Source: an uncultured bacterium
Lineage (GTDB): Bacteria > Fidelibacterota > Marinisomatia > Marinisomatales > Marinisomataceae
Assembly (NCBI GenBank): GCA_943841495.1
Contig: CALSYL010000001.1
Span: 62,001 to 126,000 of the forward strand
Reading direction: 5' to 3'
DNA length: 64,000 nt
Shown here: positions 16,062 to 26,802 of the stretch, piece after piece
Numbering within the stretch: the first letter of the stretch is position 1
Layout of the letters: each line of letters begins with the position of its first letter
The notes under the pieces: generated by a model
What the model was told of the DNA's origin: nothing
The model's input: the letters and a program-made list of their open reading frames with translations, nothing else
Databases searched by the model: none
Position numbers and translations under genes: made by a program

Positions 16062-16561
16062 GCTTTTTTATCAATCATGTATTTTTCAACTACTGAAGTA
16101 TCAGGACACTTTTCAAGTAAATCAACAATTTTAATATTTGTTTTTGGAAAAATTTCATTAGGAATTAACTCTGCCAAAGGTATCAAAACAAATTTTCTGT
16201 ATAATGATCCTGGATGAGGAATTTGTAGTTCGCTTGTTTCAATAAAGCTATTCTTAAAAATTATAATATCTATGTCAATTGTTCTTGGTTGATTTTTTTC
16301 TCTTATTTCTTCTCTACCAAGCATTTTTTCAATCTCTTTAATTTTATCTAATAATTGAAATGGTGAAAAAGTTGTCTCATGCTCTAAGACTATATTTAAA
16401 AAAGATGGTTGATTTTGATTAAATAAAGGTTCAGTTAAATAAAAAGATGATGTTTTAATATTTGTTATTTCAACATAAGATCCAAGCATCGCAATACATG
16501 AAGCTATATTTGATTCTTTATCGCCCAGATTTGAACCAATAGATAAGTAAACTTTATTCAT
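16058..16561 (-). CDS. folK: 2-amino-4-hydroxy-6-hydroxymethyldihydropteridine pyrophosphokinase
   Basis: Transfers pyrophosphate from ATP to hydroxymethyldihydropterin in folate synthesis. Signatures: VYLSIGSNLGDKESNI at the N-terminus, then YLTEPLFNQNQPSFLNIVLE, LLDKIKEIEKMLGRE and the catalytic NQPRTIDIDIIIFKN followed by LQIPHPGSLYRKFVLIPLAE. At 167 residues it is standard length. It is probably the first gene of the folK-dnk-small peptide-barrel-rsmE-HIT-smc run, being separated from groEL by a terminator. Confidence 0.95.
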   Translation of the reverse strand: MNKVYLSIGSNLGDKESNIASCIAMLGSYVEITNIKTSSFYLTEPLFNQNQPSFLNIVLEHETTFSPFQLLDKIKEIEKMLGREEIREKNQPRTIDIDIIIFKNSFIETSELQIPHPGSLYRKFVLIPLAELIPNEIFPKTNIKIVDLLEKCPDTSVVEKYMIDKKA

Positions 16562-16576
16562 ATAAGTATTTTACAA

Positions 16577-16608
16577 ACAAAAAACCCTCAATATAGAGGG
16601 TTTTTTGT
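16577..16608 (-). terminator. Rho-independent terminator after groEL
   Basis: Perfect 13-bp inverted repeat ACAAAAAACCCTC (16577-16589), loop of 6, GAGGGTTTTTTGT (16596-16608). On the minus strand this yields a GC-capped stem followed by U6, directly after the groEL stop. It is symmetrical and may work on both strands. Confidence 0.9.
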
Positions 16609-16640
16609 ATTTATTTTAGACATACTGACTGTCTTTGCTT

Positions 16641-18603
<1,963 letters not shown>

Positions 18604-18663
18604 AATTATATCCTTTTTTTTTGTTAATTAACTTCCAATTTAATTAATGCAAAAAATATGCCA

Positions 18664-18692
18664 ATTATAAAAAAATAAGATGTATGACATAC
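18664..18692 (-). promoter_or_regulatory. Putative groESL promoter with overlapping palindrome
   Basis: On the minus strand a perfect TATAAT (18664-18669) lies about 60 nt before groES. The usual -35 position is occupied by the palindrome GTATG-A-CATAC (18682-18692) rather than a TTGACA sequence. This suggests a regulator-bound operator. Assignment is by pattern only; no CIRCE element (TTAGCACTC-N9-GAGTGCTAA) is present. The 172-bp gap between dut and groES holds nothing else I can support. Confidence 0.4.
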
Positions 18693-18775
18693 TTTTATGC
18701 AAAAATGGCATTTTAGCTCATTTTTAGTACGACAATTTTATAGTTTAGTGACAATAATATCAATTGAAATATAAA

Positions 18776-19213
18776 TTATCTTCCGGTACTTCCAAATCCG
18801 CCCTCACCTCGACTGGAGTCCGATAAAATATCTACTAATTCAAATTCAATCGGAGAGCTATCTACAGCAACTAATTGGAAATATCGCTCTCCTCTTTTTA
18901 TTTGATAATCTTCATCATAGATATTATCGACCATTCCAATAAGCTCTCCTCTATAACCGCCATCGATTAGTCCAATTGAATTTGCTAATCTCAATGGAGT
19001 TTTAGATATGCTTGATCTAGGAAATAAGTAATATGCTTTGTTATCTAAATTTTCACAAGCAATTTGCAATGGAATAGGATGAGTACTTCTGGCAGGAATG
19101 GTTTGATCCTCAACAACAAATAAATCTAATCCTGCATCGCCAGCATGAAAATGAGAATGATTTTCGTATAATTCTTTAGCTCTGTCGTTGAAAGCTTTAA
19201 TTCTTAACTTCAT
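18776..19213 (-). CDS. dut: dUTP diphosphatase (dUTPase)
   Basis: Hydrolyses dUTP to dUMP, preventing uracil incorporation and feeding thymidylate synthesis. All five trimeric dUTPase motifs can be seen in order: AGDAGLDLF, PRSSISKTPLRLANSIG, LIDGGYRGELIGMVDN, RGERYFQLVAV, and the C-terminal RGEGGFGSTGR P-loop-like arm. Length 145 fits. The start overlaps the mscS stop by 17 nt. The ung gene 12 kb away deals with uracil that escapes. Confidence 0.96.
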   Translation of the reverse strand: MKLRIKAFNDRAKELYENHSHFHAGDAGLDLFVVEDQTIPARSTHPIPLQIACENLDNKAYYLFPRSSISKTPLRLANSIGLIDGGYRGELIGMVDNIYDEDYQIKRGERYFQLVAVDSSPIEFELVDILSDSSRGEGGFGSTGR

Positions 19214-20243
19214 TTTTATGAATTAAAGTTCTTATTGGATACGGAATATCTATTTTTTCTTCCTTAAATTTTTTATGAAGTTTTTTGATATAACTATTAA
19301 GTATAGTGTTATGGTCTCCAAAATTTTTACCTTGAAAATATATAAAGAAATTTATACTTGAGTCTGCAAACTCTCTAAATCTAATTACAGGCTTGTAGGA
19401 TTTACTTATACAATCAAGATTATCATATAAATCATTCGCCACCTCTAATGCAACTTTTTCAACATGATCAAGATCGCTATCATATGAAACTCCAATTTGA
19501 ATAGGCACCCTGAACGAAGCATCCATAGATGAAAAATTCTTAGAAATCGAACCAGATAGTACAGAATTTGGAATAGAAATAATATTATTTGCTCTTTCTC
19601 GAATAGTTGTATATCTCCAACCTACATTTTCAACATATCCTTGATAGCCATTATCAAGCTGCACATAATCGCCCTCTTGCATTGTTTTACTCAATAATAT
19701 GTTAATTCCTCCGAATAAATCAGATAAGGTGTCTTTTAGTGCCAAAGAGACGGCTAAACCACCAACACCTAAAGCTGTAATCAAAGGAGTAATTGAAATT
19801 CCAAAGGATTGAAGAATAAATAAAATACCCAAAGAAAAAATAGCAAAATTGGTTAATCCTTTAAAAATACCAGTCGAAGGTAGAGATTTATTAGTTTTTG
19901 ACCAAACATCTAGCAGACCAAGCACAATATTGGACGCAGTAAAGCTGATTGAAATAATTAAAAAAGCAGAAATAATTTTTTGGTATAAATCTTCAGGACC
20001 AGGTAAGCTAGCATTGCCGATTGCAATAGTAGAAAAAGCTAGAAAAAACCAAAAAACTACAACAGAATCAATAGCATTTATTATAACATCATCACTCTCC
20101 CAATCATTTTGCATAGAAAGAGATTTTAATTTAGATACTAAAAATTTTTTAAAAATTTTTCCAAGGATGAGACCTAAAGCAATTGTAGTCAATGGTTCAA
20201 TCCAAATTAACATCTGTTGTGGTATATAGTTTTCTAACCCCAT
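19197..20243 (-). CDS. Small-conductance mechanosensitive channel (MscS family)
   Basis: Inner-membrane channel that releases solutes on osmotic downshock. Four or so N-terminal hydrophobic segments precede the pore helix, seen as ALGVGGLAVSLALKDTLSDLFGGI (an A/G-rich face). The beta domain follows as YVQLDNGYQGYVENVGWRYTTIRER and IISIPNSVLSG, then a C-terminal alpha/beta domain ending IPYPIRTL, the usual MscS closing motif. At 348 residues it is longer than E. coli MscS because of extra N-terminal membrane helices. Confidence 0.9.
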   Translation of the reverse strand: MGLENYIPQQMLIWIEPLTTIALGLILGKIFKKFLVSKLKSLSMQNDWESDDVIINAIDSVVVFWFFLAFSTIAIGNASLPGPEDLYQKIISAFLIISISFTASNIVLGLLDVWSKTNKSLPSTGIFKGLTNFAIFSLGILFILQSFGISITPLITALGVGGLAVSLALKDTLSDLFGGINILLSKTMQEGDYVQLDNGYQGYVENVGWRYTTIRERANNIISIPNSVLSGSISKNFSSMDASFRVPIQIGVSYDSDLDHVEKVALEVANDLYDNLDCISKSYKPVIRFREFADSSINFFIYFQGKNFGDHNTILNSYIKKLHKKFKEEKIDIPYPIRTLIHKNEVKN

Positions 20244-20288
20244 GAAAGGACTTTACACATAAAAGTTTAATTGGTCAAGCAATGTAAG

Positions 20289-22082
20289 TTAATTTTTTGG
20301 GTCAATCCAATCGTCATTATCTTTAATTAAATGAATAAGTTCATTCACAGCGTTTTTGCTAGAAATGTTTCTTTTGACTAATTCTTTACCCTTATATAAA
20401 GAAATAACACCATCTCCAGATCCTACATAACCATAGTCAGCGTCGGCCATTTCGCCAGGCCCATTGACAATACAGCCCATTACAGAAATTTTTAATCCTT
20501 TTAAGTGATTAGTATATTTTTTAACCAAAGCAGTGGTCTTCTGAAGATCAAATTTTGTTCTTCCACATGAAGGGCAAGATATGTAATCCGTTTTAAAAAT
20601 TCTTGTTCTAGTATTTTGTAAGATAAGGAAAGATAGTTCATTAATTTTATCATCAAATTTTTCAGATTGAATCCAAATACCATTTCCCATTCCTTCTAAA
20701 AAAATGGAGCCTAAATCTATTGAGGCATCTATTGCAATTTGTTCAAAATCTGAGCTATCATAATTTCCTTTTAAAATAATTGGTACTTTAATCTCTTTTT
20801 CTTCTAAAAAAGTAAATGCATTTAAAAAATCATGTCTACTGCATTCATTTATATTAAACACTAAAACTATATTGCTTGAAATAGTCTGAATAATAGTATT
20901 AGTTATTTTTTTTATGTCTACTTCAATAAAATTTAAGACACCAGATGTGTTTTTAGATTTTCTAAAATCTTTAAGTGAGGAATAATATGGAAAGACATTT
21001 TTAAGCTGTTTTTTATTCCAATCTTTATTGTTTGTAATATATTTTTTTGATTTATCTAGATTTTTTAAATCTTTAATAAATATGAAATCAGGATAGTTGC
21101 CTTCAAAAGCTTTTGAATTTGATGAAATAACTAACGGTGGATTTTTTCCTCCAAAATTACCTACTAAAAGTGTTTCTCTTTTAGAGAAAGAAAAAGCTCT
21201 TTTATTATTATTTTGAACTCTAACCTTTTCAGGAATGGTATTAATTTTTTTGATAATCTTTTCAGCTGCAGGTATTTCAAATTCAGGGTCCTCCGTTAAT
21301 GAAACTCTGATTGTATCACCAATACCTTCTGAAAGCAAAGTTCCTATACCCAAAGCAGATTTTATTCTTCCATCTAAACCATCCCCTGCTTCTGTAACAC
21401 CTAAGTGCAAAGGATAGTGCATATTTTCATTTTCCATTGATTTAACTAATAATCTATAAGCATGTATCATAACAATCGGATTGCTTGATTTCATAGAAAG
21501 CACAATTTGATTATAGTCATTATCCTTACTAATTCTTAAAAACTCCATTGCTGATTCAACCATACCTAATGGAGTGTCTCCAAATCTATTCATAATTCTA
21601 TCCGATAAAGAACCGTGATTAGTACCAATTCTCATAGCAACATTATTATCTTTACAAGAATTAATTAAAGGAATAAACTTTTCTTTTATTTTTTCTATCT
21701 CATCGCTATAAGATTTATCGTCATACTCTTTTACTTCAAATTTTTTCTTGTCAACATAATTTCCAGGATTTATTCTAACTTTTTCAACAATAGTTGAAGC
21801 CTCTAATGCAGCATTTGGAGTAAAATGAATGTCAGCAACTAAAGGTGTATCATATCCTTTTTCTTCTAAGGTATTTTTAATATTTAATAAGTTTTTTGCT
21901 TCGTTGATATTTGGAGCAGTAAATCTTACTAATTGACCGCCTGCTTTAATTATTCTAATTGCTTCTTCAACGCTTTTATCTGTATCCATTGTAGAAACAG
22001 TAGTCATAGATTGGGTTTTAATGCTATGATCGCTTCCAATTAGAACATTGCCGATTTTAACACTTAAGGTTTTTCTTCTCAT
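20289..22082 (-). CDS. ispG: (E)-4-hydroxy-3-methylbut-2-enyl-diphosphate synthase, long form
   Basis: Fourth-last step region of the MEP isoprenoid pathway: reductive conversion of MEcPP to HMBPP. The N-terminal TIM-barrel begins VKIGNVLIGSDHSIKTQSMTTV and includes DTPLVADIHFTPNAA, VRINPGNY and MRIGTNHGSLSDRI. The C-terminal Fe-S domain has Cys503, Cys506 and Cys537 in SCPSCGRT and GCIVNGPGE, with Glu544 as the fourth ligand of the IspG [4Fe-4S] cluster. At 597 residues it has a ~200-residue insertion between barrel and Fe-S domain, as in plants, Chlamydiae and Bacteroidota. It follows mraY by 1 nt, linking isoprenoid and peptidoglycan lipid supply. Confidence 0.96.
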   Translation of the reverse strand: MRRKTLSVKIGNVLIGSDHSIKTQSMTTVSTMDTDKSVEEAIRIIKAGGQLVRFTAPNINEAKNLLNIKNTLEEKGYDTPLVADIHFTPNAALEASTIVEKVRINPGNYVDKKKFEVKEYDDKSYSDEIEKIKEKFIPLINSCKDNNVAMRIGTNHGSLSDRIMNRFGDTPLGMVESAMEFLRISKDNDYNQIVLSMKSSNPIVMIHAYRLLVKSMENENMHYPLHLGVTEAGDGLDGRIKSALGIGTLLSEGIGDTIRVSLTEDPEFEIPAAEKIIKKINTIPEKVRVQNNNKRAFSFSKRETLLVGNFGGKNPPLVISSNSKAFEGNYPDFIFIKDLKNLDKSKKYITNNKDWNKKQLKNVFPYYSSLKDFRKSKNTSGVLNFIEVDIKKITNTIIQTISSNIVLVFNINECSRHDFLNAFTFLEEKEIKVPIILKGNYDSSDFEQIAIDASIDLGSIFLEGMGNGIWIQSEKFDDKINELSFLILQNTRTRIFKTDYISCPSCGRTKFDLQKTTALVKKYTNHLKGLKISVMGCIVNGPGEMADADYGYVGSGDGVISLYKGKELVKRNISSKNAVNELIHLIKDNDDWIDPKN

Positions 22083-22083
22083 A

Positions 22084-23193
22084 TTATCTAACTTTGAAAG
22101 TAGTCAAAGACATTAGAGCGAATAATATTCCAATTATCCAAAATCGTGTAACAACTCTGGATTCTGGCCAACCTTTTAATTCAAAATGATGATGAATTGG
22201 TGCCATAAGAAAGAATTTTTTTCCTTCTCCGTATTTCTTTTTAGTGAACCTAAAATAAAGTACCTGAATTATTACTGACAAAGTCTCAATAACAAAAACT
22301 CCTCCAACAATTAATAATAATACTTCTTTCTTCAGAAGTATTGCTAAAGTACCTAAAGCGGCACCAGTTGATAGTGATCCAACATCGCCCATGAAGATTT
22401 CTGCTGGCTTAGCATTAAACCATAAAAAGCCTAAACACCCGCCAAAAAATGCTGTAGCAAAAATTGTTAGTTCGCTAGCTAGTGGCAAATAGGCAATATA
22501 AAGATAGTCGGTAAAATCAACTCTACCAGAAATATATGCAATAACTCCAAAAACGCTTACAGAAATTGCCAGCAGACCAGAAGCTAAGCCATCTAGACCA
22601 TCAGTAAGGTTGACTGCATTAGAAGTTGCTGCAACAACTAAAATAACAAATAATGCATAAATGATTGGATAGAAAAAGTTTATTGAAACATTTTTTAAAA
22701 ATGGTACAAATGTTGAAAGCGTGTAATCTCCATAAATATTTGAACTAATTAATAAATATGAGATAAAAATTCCTAAAATAGTTTGAGCTAGAAGCTTATA
22801 TCTCCCGCTTAATCCATCTTTTCTCTTTTTTACAACTTTTAAATAATCATCATAGAATCCAACAATACCCATCCAAACCATTGAAAGACAAACTATTTGA
22901 ATAAACATATTATCTAAGTCTGCTAAAAGAATAGTTGGTATAATTGTTGAGAGAATTATAAGCACCCCTCCCATGGTAGGTGTTCCTTGTTTTTCTTTGT
23001 GAGAATCTGGACCATGATCTCTTATCGATTCACCAATTTGTAGATTAATTAATTTTCTGACAATAAAAGGTCCAAAAATAAAGCTGATTAATAGAGCTAA
23101 GATTGCACTTGCACCAGCTCTAAAGGTGATATATTCAAATAAATTTAGAAAACCAAAATAATCTCTAAGTGGTATTAATAATTCATTTAACAT
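22084..23193 (-). CDS. mraY: Phospho-N-acetylmuramoyl-pentapeptide transferase
   Basis: Makes lipid I by moving phospho-MurNAc-pentapeptide onto undecaprenyl phosphate in the inner membrane. About ten membrane segments are visible. Motifs: KEKQGTPTMGGVLII, VGFYDDYLKVVKKRKDGLSGRYK-type loop with the Asp pair, NLTDGLDGLASG, GDVGSLSTGAALG, and MAPIHHHFELKGWPE. Length 369 is standard. It overlaps murF by 11 nt. It is outside the main dcw cluster, 29 kb from murD and murG. Confidence 0.97.
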   Translation of the reverse strand: MLNELLIPLRDYFGFLNLFEYITFRAGASAILALLISFIFGPFIVRKLINLQIGESIRDHGPDSHKEKQGTPTMGGVLIILSTIIPTILLADLDNMFIQIVCLSMVWMGIVGFYDDYLKVVKKRKDGLSGRYKLLAQTILGIFISYLLISSNIYGDYTLSTFVPFLKNVSINFFYPIIYALFVILVVAATSNAVNLTDGLDGLASGLLAISVSVFGVIAYISGRVDFTDYLYIAYLPLASELTIFATAFFGGCLGFLWFNAKPAEIFMGDVGSLSTGAALGTLAILLKKEVLLLIVGGVFVIETLSVIIQVLYFRFTKKKYGEGKKFFLMAPIHHHFELKGWPESRVVTRFWIIGILFALMSLTTFKVR

Positions 23194-24424
23194 TTTTTAA
23201 CTCATTTATTATTAGATCAAGATTCATACTTCTAGAGCCTTTGACTAGAATCATATCATTATCTACTAAAAGCTTTTTCAATTTTTTAATTAAAGAAAAA
23301 ATATCATTGAAATGTAAGCTTAAAGAAAAGTTATTACTATTAGAATGTGCATTTTTGGATAATGTGCCAACCGTAAGAAGGATGTTGGTCTTACCAATAG
23401 CATATTTTCCAATTTCAGTATGAAAATATTCTTTATTTTCTCCAAGCTCTTTCATGTCTCCAAATACGAAAATTTTTCTTCGACCTTTAAAAGTACATAA
23501 ATAATCTAATGCAGCTTTTACAGATTCAGGATTAGCATTGTAAGAGTCATCTACAATCTGAATATTCCTTTCAAGAGCTATAATTTCTCCTCTTCCTGAA
23601 GGCATTTTAAAGCCTTTCAAAGTGTCATCTGATAAATCCATTTTAGTGTCACTTTGGTTTAAATCCTTAAAAATTTTACTAACTACATGAAAAGAAATTT
23701 CTAAATTTTTAATATAAACCTTACTTTTATTTTTTTTAAAACTATCGTTAATAGCATTAGGTTTATTTTCTTTGAAATTAAATTTCTCTTTAGAGTATAA
23801 AAAAATAGATTTTTTTTCTTTTTCAATATTTTTATATGACCCAAATCCTTTAAGATGGGCTTCGGAAATACTTGTAATAATCCCATAGTCCGGTTTTACC
23901 ATTGAAGATAAGTACTCTATATCTCCAACTTTATTAGCGCCTAATTCAAGTACATAGATATCTGAATCCAATGAAAATGAAAAAATTGAAAGCGGTACAC
24001 TAATAGATGTATTATAATTTCCAAGTGTTTTTTCAACTTTAAGCTTAGATTGAAGTATATGGAAAACTAGATCTTTTGTTGTAGTCTTTCCATTAGAACC
24101 TGTTATACCAACAATTTTACCATTAAAACCCTTAAGCCAATGAATACAAAGATTTTTTATAAATAATTGAATATCATTAATAAAAATATGATTGGATTTA
24201 TCACTTGCAATCGATGTTAATGCATAGCTTGCGCCATTATTGAATGCATCATTAATAAAGTCGTTACCATCAACATTTTCACCATTCAATGCAATGAAAA
24301 TGTCATTTTTTTTAATATTTCTACTATCTATAGAAATTCCACCTATAGGTAAATCAAAAGATCGATTTAAACAATCCTCAAGGACTTCTAAGAAGTGTTT
24401 TTTTTCTTTAATTTCAATGCGCAT
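23183..24424 (-). CDS. murF: UDP-MurNAc-tripeptide:D-Ala-D-Ala ligase
   Basis: Adds D-Ala-D-Ala to the UDP-MurNAc tripeptide. Ligase core: P-loop GITGSNGKTTTKDLV (about 110-124), NYNTSISVPLSIF, ELGANKVGDIEYL, and the C-terminal VDDSYNANPESVKAALDYL. Domain order (N-terminal substrate domain, ATPase, C-terminal Rossmann) is complete. At 413 residues it is slightly shorter than E. coli MurF. It overlaps both murE and mraY by 11 nt. Confidence 0.95.
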   Translation of the reverse strand: MRIEIKEKKHFLEVLEDCLNRSFDLPIGGISIDSRNIKKNDIFIALNGENVDGNDFINDAFNNGASYALTSIASDKSNHIFINDIQLFIKNLCIHWLKGFNGKIVGITGSNGKTTTKDLVFHILQSKLKVEKTLGNYNTSISVPLSIFSFSLDSDIYVLELGANKVGDIEYLSSMVKPDYGIITSISEAHLKGFGSYKNIEKEKKSIFLYSKEKFNFKENKPNAINDSFKKNKSKVYIKNLEISFHVVSKIFKDLNQSDTKMDLSDDTLKGFKMPSGRGEIIALERNIQIVDDSYNANPESVKAALDYLCTFKGRRKIFVFGDMKELGENKEYFHTEIGKYAIGKTNILLTVGTLSKNAHSNSNNFSLSLHFNDIFSLIKKLKKLLVDNDMILVKGSRSMNLDLIINELKNVK

Positions 24425-25856
24425 AGAATTTTTTTATAATTTTTTTATCTGAGTAAAAATATTTAACACCTTCTATTTCTTGATATTCTTCATTTCCTTT
24501 ACCAAAAATGATCAATATTTCATTAGTTAGTAAATTAGATAAAGCAAACTTTAGTGCTTTTTCTCTATCATCAAAGCAATGATAGTTATTATTTGAAAAA
24601 CCCTTTATTACATCTGCATTAATTGCATCAATACTTTCATATCTAGGATTATCAGGTGCTAGATAACATTCTAAAGAATATTTTTCAACCACTTCCGCCA
24701 TTTTTGATCTCTTAGAATGATCTCTTCCGCCACCTGCTCCAAATAACACTTTAATTGGAAGCTTATATTTTTCTTTAACTGCTTCAAGTGCTTTAAAATA
24801 AGCATCAGGAGTATGTCCATAATCTAATAAAATTTTATAATCTCCTAAATTTTCTACTATATGCATTCTACCATCTATTGAAGAACAATTTTTAATACCT
24901 TTTTCAATGCTTTTTTCTGGAATATTCAATTCAAACGAAATTGCAGCTGCAAGAACGATATTCTCAAGATTAAATCTTCCCATCAGCTTTGATTGTATAT
25001 CAATTTTTTTACTTTTGCAGGTCATTATACCTTTAATTTCTTCATTACCTAACTCAACATTCCTGCAAAAATATTTTACATTTTTATTTTTAAAAGAAAC
25101 TTGATTTATTGATGGCTTTAGGTACGAAATTTTTTGACCGTATTCACTATCAACTAAAACAACTGAAGATCCATTCTTTTTATTCATACTAAAAAGTTTC
25201 AACTTTTCTTTAAAGTAATTATCAATTGTTTGATGATAATCTAAGTGATCTAAACTTAAATTTGTAAAAGCTGTGACATCAAATTTTAAACCAAAAATTC
25301 TTTTTTGAGCTAAAGCATGAGATGAAACCTCTAGGATGGCATATTCAAATTTATTTTCTATCGCACAATGCAAAATTTTAAATAATTCAAAGATATTAGG
25401 AGTAGTCAAATTTGTGCTTAATTCCTTTATTTTTGGATTTACACCAATAGTTCCAATTTGAATAGCTTTTTTATTAGCTGCCTCTAAAATGCTTTTTAAA
25501 ATAAGAGTGGTAGATGTTTTTCCATTTGTTCCCGTAACACCTATAAGCTTAATTTTTTTTTGAGGAAAATTGTAAAAATTTGAACATGCTTTTGCTGCAG
25601 CATCGTTTAAATCTTCAACTTTAATTATATTTTGACTGATATCTATTTTTTTTGAATCTGTAATTGCTAATATTGCACCGTTTTTAAATGCTTCATTGAT
25701 AAAATTATTTCCATCAAATTTATCACCTTGAAATGCAAAAAAAATAAAACCCTCTTTCACTTCACATGAATTATTAGTAATTCCTTTTACGATATGCTTG
25801 CTCATTGAGGAGCCTATCGATGATATTCCTTCTAAAACTTTATCTATTGCGATCAT
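24414..25856 (-). CDS. murE: UDP-MurNAc-L-Ala-D-Glu:meso-diaminopimelate ligase
   Basis: Adds the third peptide residue in peptidoglycan precursor synthesis. The N-terminal domain has the SCEVKEGFIFFAFQGDKFDGN segment, the ATPase P-loop is VTGTNGKTSTTLILKSI, and there is LEVSSHALAQKRI. The specificity motif in the C-terminal domain reads APDNPRYES; DNPR is the signature for meso-DAP, so the organism should have Gram-negative-type peptidoglycan. Length 480 fits. Its ATG overlaps the upstream secreted-protein gene by 17 nt. Confidence 0.96.
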   Translation of the reverse strand: MIAIDKVLEGISSIGSSMSKHIVKGITNNSCEVKEGFIFFAFQGDKFDGNNFINEAFKNGAILAITDSKKIDISQNIIKVEDLNDAAAKACSNFYNFPQKKIKLIGVTGTNGKTSTTLILKSILEAANKKAIQIGTIGVNPKIKELSTNLTTPNIFELFKILHCAIENKFEYAILEVSSHALAQKRIFGLKFDVTAFTNLSLDHLDYHQTIDNYFKEKLKLFSMNKKNGSSVVLVDSEYGQKISYLKPSINQVSFKNKNVKYFCRNVELGNEEIKGIMTCKSKKIDIQSKLMGRFNLENIVLAAAISFELNIPEKSIEKGIKNCSSIDGRMHIVENLGDYKILLDYGHTPDAYFKALEAVKEKYKLPIKVLFGAGGGRDHSKRSKMAEVVEKYSLECYLAPDNPRYESIDAINADVIKGFSNNNYHCFDDREKALKFALSNLLTNEILIIFGKGNEEYQEIEGVKYFYSDKKIIKKFYAH

Positions 25857-26379
25857 AAATTGTATTTATCTCAGAATGTTTTAGTGTTGGAGGAGTGTGA
25901 AGATACCTGATGTAATCATCAACGCCTCTTTGATTCCATGGATCTTTAAAGTAATTATCGGTGTCTAAAAAAGTTTTTCTAGTATTATAATATGAAAATT
26001 TTTCAATTGAAGAATTAAAGAATCCTGTTGAATACATACTGTTATTATTTGAAATATACTTACTAGCTTCCATCCAACCTTCAATTCCCGCATCAAGATA
26101 GATTGACGAAGAGGTATTTAATGGTACTAATATTCCTAAATTATTCTTTTTAGCAAACCTGTCATAAACAGGAGCATTTAACTGAAACGACTCGTTGATT
26201 ATACTCAATTCAAAAAATTTCTTTAATGTAGAATTAGTATTTATATCAGCAATTAGCATAAGTTCTAAATCTGATAATTCTTCAACCGTCAAAGGCTCAA
26301 TATTAGATGAAAAAACATTATCTTTTTCTTGAGAAAAAAGATTACTCATAATCATAAAAATTATAAAAAATTTAGTCAT
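25840..26379 (-). CDS. Secreted protein of unknown function upstream of murE
   Basis: I do not recognise this 179-residue protein. It begins with a short signal peptide (MTKFFIIFMIMSNLFS, then QEKD), so it should be exported. The mature part is rich in Asn, Ser and aromatic residues, contains PLTVEELSDLELMLIADIN near the front and NYFKDPWNQRGVDDYIRYLH towards the end, and has no Cys or metal motif. It overlaps arfB by 8 nt and murE by 17 nt, so it is locked into the murE-murF-mraY operon. A role in the envelope is plausible from signal and position, but not shown. Confidence 0.6.
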   Translation of the reverse strand: MTKFFIIFMIMSNLFSQEKDNVFSSNIEPLTVEELSDLELMLIADINTNSTLKKFFELSIINESFQLNAPVYDRFAKKNNLGILVPLNTSSSIYLDAGIEGWMEASKYISNNNSMYSTGFFNSSIEKFSYYNTRKTFLDTDNYFKDPWNQRGVDDYIRYLHTPPTLKHSEINTIYDRNR

Positions 26380-26770
26380 CTAAGCTTACTTTCATTCTAC
26401 TTTTCTTTATTTGTGCTCTTTTTTTCTTCACTTCTACTCTTTTAACCTTAGAATTTCTTGAAGGTTTCGTAGGAATTCTTTTTGCATGTATTTTAATATC
26501 ACTAAAAAGTTTTTCTAATCTATTTACAGCATCATCCTTATTTTTCTTCTGCGATTTAAATGATTGTGCTATTATAGTCAAGAACCCATTTTTTGAAATC
26601 CTTTTATTATAGTTATCTATAAATCTTTGTTTTATATCTTCAGGAATATCTGAGTTCGTGACGTTATACTTTAACTGAACAGCAGTTGAAACCTTATTAA
26701 CATGTTGCCCGCCCGGACCGCTTGATCTTACGTAAGAAAAATGTAGCTCTGATTCTTTAATTTTTATCAT
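26372..26770 (-). CDS. arfB: Alternative ribosome-rescue peptidyl-tRNA hydrolase ArfB
   Basis: Stop-codon-independent release factor that frees stalled ribosomes. The catalytic GGQ loop is at about residues 19-21 in VRSSGPGGQHVNKVSTAVQL. The C-terminal tail is strongly basic (RVEVKKKRAQIKKSRMK), which in ArfB enters the empty mRNA channel. The length of 132 and absence of codon-recognition domains exclude RF1/RF2. It faces the TrmH-family gene with only 32 bp between start codons. Confidence 0.93.
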   Translation of the reverse strand: MIKIKESELHFSYVRSSGPGGQHVNKVSTAVQLKYNVTNSDIPEDIKQRFIDNYNKRISKNGFLTIIAQSFKSQKKNKDDAVNRLEKLFSDIKIHAKRIPTKPSRNSKVKRVEVKKKRAQIKKSRMKVSLDD

Positions 26771-26802
26771 TAAAATCTTTTATAAAATTTAGTGAATTTT
26801 TT

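Noticed and set aside
16577-16608. Possible riboswitch between folK and groEL
   Set aside because: A simple symmetrical stem with U-run is a terminator, and no aptamer-like structure was seen.
18604-18775. CIRCE heat-shock operator before groES
   Set aside because: No TTAGCACTC-N9-GAGTGCTAA was found; only a different, shorter palindrome.
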